From Teichococcus aestuarii (GTDB lineage: Bacteria > Pseudomonadota > Alphaproteobacteria > Acetobacterales > Acetobacteraceae): 64,000 bases of DNA. The stretch spans positions 1 through 64,000 of the forward strand of contig NZ_PDOA01000019.1 of the NCBI RefSeq assembly GCF_003116135.1, written 5' to 3'. The notes beneath the pieces were generated by a model, which saw only the letters and a list, made by a program, of their open reading frames with translations, ran no database searches and was not told where the DNA came from. Numbering within the stretch: the first letter of the stretch is position 1; each line of letters starts with the position of its first letter. Below, piece after piece: positions 61,295 through 64,000 of the stretch. The position numbers and the translations under genes are program-made.

Positions 61295-62043
61295 CAGCGC
61301 ACGCCTCTTGCGGGGTAGACGGCGGCCGAGCCGTAAGGAAGCGCGGCGGGCCGACAGAGATAGATCTCACGGTCCGGATTCTGCAGGATCTCGAACCCGG
61401 CGTTGCGCAGCATGGCCTCGGCGCCGGCGCGGTTGGGGATCCACCAGTTGGTGACATCGCCGGCGTAGCGGTGCTCGATGAAGTGCAGCCTGGGCCAGCC
61501 GGGGCGGGCGAACTGCTCCTCCGCCGCGAAGGGATAGTCCTCCTGCGCCGGCTCCACCTCGCGCGGGCCGCGCTGCATGCTCTGGAACACCAGCAGGTTG
61601 CCCACCACGTGCTCGCGCAGCAGGTCCAGCGCCAGCAGCGGGTGCCGCAGGTGGTAGAGCACGCCCATGAACAGCACCACGTCGAAACGCTCGCCCAGCG
61701 CGCCGACATCGTAGACCGACAACTCTCGGTATTCGATGTCGAGGCCGAGCACGCGTGCCGCGAAGCGCGCCTGGTCCAGGTAGCGCGGATCGGAATCGAC
61801 GCCGAGCACGCACGCGGCGCCGCGCCGTTTCATCTCGATGGAGAAGAAGCCGGCGTTGCAGCCGATGTCGAGCACCGACTTGCCGCTGAGATCCTGCGGC
61901 AGGGCGTGGCCGAAATACTGCCAGACGGATGCGGGATAGTCGCCGAGGGCATGCTCCGGCGCGGTCTGCACGCCGTGCAGGTTGAGGTTGTGGAACCAGG
62001 GGCCGAGCTTCGCGGCCTCTTCGCGGATCCTGTCAGGGGTCAT
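61294..62043 (-). CDS. SAM-dependent methyltransferase (TIGR04290/Rta_06860-like)
   Basis: A 249-residue class I methyltransferase. The SAM-binding motif I is VLDIGCNAGFFSIEMKRRG, with acidic GVDSDPRYLDQAR at strand 2. The opening WFHNLNLHGVQTAPEHALGDYPASVWQ and the segment YLCRPA near the end resemble the TIGR04290 (Rta_06860) family, found in small sugar-type clusters; I am moderately sure of that name. Motif FMGVLYHLRHPLLALDLL also resembles CmoB-type enzymes. Its start overlaps the phosphatase stop and its stop overlaps the glycosidase start. Confidence 0.8.
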   Translation of the reverse strand: MTPDRIREEAAKLGPWFHNLNLHGVQTAPEHALGDYPASVWQYFGHALPQDLSGKSVLDIGCNAGFFSIEMKRRGAACVLGVDSDPRYLDQARFAARVLGLDIEYRELSVYDVGALGERFDVVLFMGVLYHLRHPLLALDLLREHVVGNLLVFQSMQRGPREVEPAQEDYPFAAEEQFARPGWPRLHFIEHRYAGDVTNWWIPNRAGAEAMLRNAGFEILQNPDREIYLCRPAALPYGSAAVYPARGVR

Positions 62044-62654
62044 GCCGCCTCCGTTCGGGGAAAGGGCTGCTCGTTCAGGCCCAGCACCTTGCCGCCACCC
62101 TCCCAGACAGCCAGCGTGCTGACCGAGGCGGGCGCGATGTCGAAGCGCTCATAGCCCTGCAACGGCAGCCCGAGGAAATGGCACAGCGCCGCCTTGATGA
62201 CGTCGCCATGGCTGACGAGGGCGATGCGGCCCTCCGGGTGGCGCTGCCGCGCGGCGCCGATCCAGCCCAGCATGCGGCGCTGCACCGCCTGCATGGACTC
62301 GCCGCCCGGCGCCGCCGCCGCGTCGCGCGCGCTGTTCCAGTGATGCCAGCGCGGGTCGTCCTGCAACGTGTCGAAGCGGCGGCCCGTCCAGTCGCCGAAA
62401 TCGATCTCGGCCAGCGCCTCCTCGGCCTGCGCGCACAGGCCCAGCGCCGCGCCGACCGGCGCGGCGGTCTCGCGGCAGCGCTGGACGGGGCTGGTGTGCA
62501 GCGCCACGATCGCCTCGCCGCGCAGCCGCGCCGCCAAGGCCGCGGCCTGCGCCCGCCCGGTGGCGCCCAGCGCGACCCCCGGCATGCGCCCGCACAACGT
62601 GTCCGCCACGCGGTCATGCGCGGCGTGGCGCAGCAGGAACAGCGTCAGCGCCAT
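62040..62654 (-). CDS. Histidine phosphatase (phosphoglycerate-mutase-like)
   Basis: A 204-residue enzyme of the histidine phosphatase superfamily. The phospho-acceptor motif is LFLLRHAAHD (H10), in which the usual RHG is RHA. The second catalytic His is in ALVSHGDVIKA, and TSPVQRCRETA carries the conserved Arg. The enzyme may remove phosphate from the inositol phosphate formed by the preceding gene, as an inferred role. It lies 9 bp after ino1 and overlaps the methyltransferase by 4 nt. Its specificity is not deducible. Confidence 0.83.
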   Translation of the reverse strand: MALTLFLLRHAAHDRVADTLCGRMPGVALGATGRAQAAALAARLRGEAIVALHTSPVQRCRETAAPVGAALGLCAQAEEALAEIDFGDWTGRRFDTLQDDPRWHHWNSARDAAAAPGGESMQAVQRRMLGWIGAARQRHPEGRIALVSHGDVIKAALCHFLGLPLQGYERFDIAPASVSTLAVWEGGGKVLGLNEQPFPRTEAA

Positions 62655-62663
62655 GCCGCGCGG

Positions 62664-63746
62664 TCAGTCCAGCCCCTGGATGAAGCGCAGCGTGCGCTCG
62701 CGCGCCTCATGGTCGGTGTACTGCTTGGGCGGCGACTTCATGAAGTAGCTGGAAGGCGCCGTCAGCGCGCCGGACAGGCCGCGGTCCAGCGCGATGCGCG
62801 CGCAACGCACCGCGTCGATCACGATGCCGGCGGAGTTGGGCGAATCCCACACCTCCAGCTTCAACTCCAGGCTCAGCGGCACGCCGCCGAAGGCGGTGCC
62901 CTCGAGCCGGATATGCGCCCATTTGCGGTCCTCCAGCCATGGCACGTAGTCGCTGGGGCCGACATGCACGTCATTGGCCGGCAGCGGCACGTCGAACTGG
63001 CTGGTGACGGCCTGGGTCTTGGAGATCTTCTTCGATTCCAGCCGCTCCCGCTCCAGCATGTTCTGGAAGTCGGAATTGCCGCCGAAATTCAACTGGTAGG
63101 TGCGGTCGAGCCGCACGCCGCGCTCGCGGAACAGGTTGGCGAGCACGCGGTGCACGATGGTGGCGCCGACCTGGCTCTTGATGTCGTCGCCGATGATCGG
63201 CAGGCCGCGCTCCTCGAAGCGCTTCTGCCAGCGCGCATCCGAGGCGATGAAGACGGGGATGCAGTTGACGAAGGCGCAGCCCGCCTCCAGCGCGCGCTCC
63301 GCGTACCATTCGCTGGCCTGCTGCGAGCCGACCGGCAGGTAGGACACGAGAACTTGCGTGCCGCTGCGGCGGATGATGTCGGTGACATCGGCGGCCGGCG
63401 CCTGCGATTCCTCGAAGGAGCCGCGCACGTAGCGGCCGAGGCCGTCCAGGGTCGGGCCGCGCTCCACCTTCACCCCGGTGGGGGCGGGCCTGGAAAAGAG
63501 GCGCGTGTTGTTGGGGGCGGCCAGCACCGCATCGGCGACATCGCGGCCCACCTTGGCGGCGTTGACGTCGAAGGCGCAGCTCACCTCCACGTCGCGCACA
63601 TGGTAGCCGCCCAGATCGGCATGCATCAGCCCGGGGATCGGCTCGTTCACATCGGCGTCGCGGTAGTAGGAGAGCCCCTGCACGAAAGAGGAGGCGCAGT
63701 TGCCGACACCGACGATGCCGACACGAAGAGACCTGGATGCCGACAC
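62664..63746 (-). CDS. ino1: myo-Inositol-1-phosphate synthase (actinobacterial type)
   Basis: A 360-residue enzyme converting glucose 6-phosphate to inositol 1-phosphate using NAD. The Rossmann start is [18 protein letters not shown]. The core [33 protein letters not shown] and [15 protein letters not shown] are hallmarks of the short bacterial form known from actinomycetes. GTG 63746 is chosen because AAGGAGGA lies three to five bases upstream; a TTG six codons earlier is part of that ribosome site. The family is uncommon in Proteobacteria, which hints at transfer. It heads the minus-strand operon with the phosphatase, methyltransferase and glycosidase. Confidence 0.9.
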   Translation of the reverse strand: MSASRSLRVGIVGVGNCASSFVQGLSYYRDADVNEPIPGLMHADLGGYHVRDVEVSCAFDVNAAKVGRDVADAVLAAPNNTRLFSRPAPTGVKVERGPTLDGLGRYVRGSFEESQAPAADVTDIIRRSGTQVLVSYLPVGSQQASEWYAERALEAGCAFVNCIPVFIASDARWQKRFEERGLPIIGDDIKSQVGATIVHRVLANLFRERGVRLDRTYQLNFGGNSDFQNMLERERLESKKISKTQAVTSQFDVPLPANDVHVGPSDYVPWLEDRKWAHIRLEGTAFGGVPLSLELKLEVWDSPNSAGIVIDAVRCARIALDRGLSGALTAPSSYFMKSPPKQYTDHEARERTLRFIQGLD

Positions 63747-63749
63747 GAA

Positions 63750-63757
63750 TCCTCCTT
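63750..63757 (-). promoter_or_regulatory. Strong Shine-Dalgarno setting the ino1 GTG start
   Basis: AAGGAGGA is a near-perfect anti-SD match just before GTG 63746, and makes the upstream in-frame TTG at 63764 unlikely. The DNA from 63765 to the right edge contains the ino1 promoter region but no gene that I can support. Confidence 0.65.
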
Positions 63758-64000
63758 GCTTCAACGATGCCGCCCGCTTCCGGAGATGCTCCGGGCAGGC
63801 GTCCGGCCACGCCGCTCAGGCTAGAACGTCACAGCGCATGGTGGCCACAACTCCGCACCAGCTTCTTTGTTCCTTCGGCTGCATGACATCTTTGTGATCC
63901 TGCGGCGCAGGACGGAGGCGCGCTGCAACCCTTGTGGATAGAAGGGTTTGGGCCTCCAGTCAGGGCATTCCAAGCCTCATCATGGCGGCGACGGAATCGG

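Noticed and set aside
63765-64000. A gene at the right edge
   Set aside because: Short open frames exist on both strands, but none has a ribosome site plus coding bias, and the stretch is best read as the ino1 upstream region.

Overview
The window reads as a chromosomal segment of a very GC-rich alphaproteobacterium, most likely a pigmented member of the Acetobacteraceae (Roseomonas-like). The reasons are the strong GC bias at third codon positions, the miaB-phoH-ybeY-corC-lnt-XRE gene order typical of Alphaproteobacteria, a Ros/MucR regulator, a GTTC-N7-GTTC type LexA box, and a C30-type carotenoid operon. No rRNA, CRISPR array or prophage is visible. The only clear insertion-sequence remnant is a transposase start cut by the left edge.

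Layout. 1-10.3 kb holds a transposase fragment, AT-rich inverted repeats, a GnT-I-like glycosyltransferase, rsmI, an LppC-type lipoprotein, a PhoR-like kinase, a two-gene DNA-repair-type radical SAM/DUF4130 operon behind an apparent SOS box, hemW, a TauE/SafE permease and a LysR regulator. 10.5-16.9 kb is the conserved housekeeping run miaB, phoH, ybeY, corC, lnt and XRE, closed by a strong bidirectional terminator. 17-19.3 kb (minus) is fur-olsB-olsA-like, an ornithine-lipid synthesis pair behind a Fur-family gene. 19.5-25.9 kb holds mucR, a tusA-like gene, tsaB/rimI, a D-Ala-D-Ala dipeptidase, lolA, a PuuD-like amidotransferase, a candidate small RNA, xthA and galE.

26.1-35.4 kb is a seven-gene carotenoid operon whose genes mostly overlap by 4 nt: two CrtI/CrtN-type desaturase/oxygenases, an acyltransferase, a glycosyltransferase, an HpnC-HpnD fusion, HpnE and an aldehyde dehydrogenase. 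Together they could turn farnesyl diphosphate into squalene, desaturate and oxidise it to a C30 carotenoic acid, then glycosylate and acylate that acid, giving a staphyloxanthin-like pigment by the squalene route without CrtM. A short membrane-peptide gene and tRNA-Leu(UAA) follow.

36.0-47.7 kb carries a 2-hydroxyacid dehydrogenase, a GntR regulator and a large operon for an oligo-urea nitrogen source: a split allophanate hydrolase (two genes), a five-domain Dpp-type ABC transporter, AtzG plus AtzE, then an alpha/beta hydrolase. The cyanurate-ring opener AtzD is absent. 47.7-55.8 kb is the Kdp potassium system: a 27-residue peptide, kdpF, A, B and C on minus, and kdpD and kdpE divergent on plus. 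55.8-58.1 kb has a YbaK-type deacylase and a flavoprotein. 58.4-63.7 kb is a convergent sugar/cyclitol locus: myo-inositol-phosphate synthase, a histidine phosphatase, a methyltransferase and an apparently circularly permuted glycoside hydrolase on minus, facing a zinc-type dehydrogenase and a Gfo/Idh/MocA oxidoreductase on plus. This last locus is the best candidate for an undescribed pathway.
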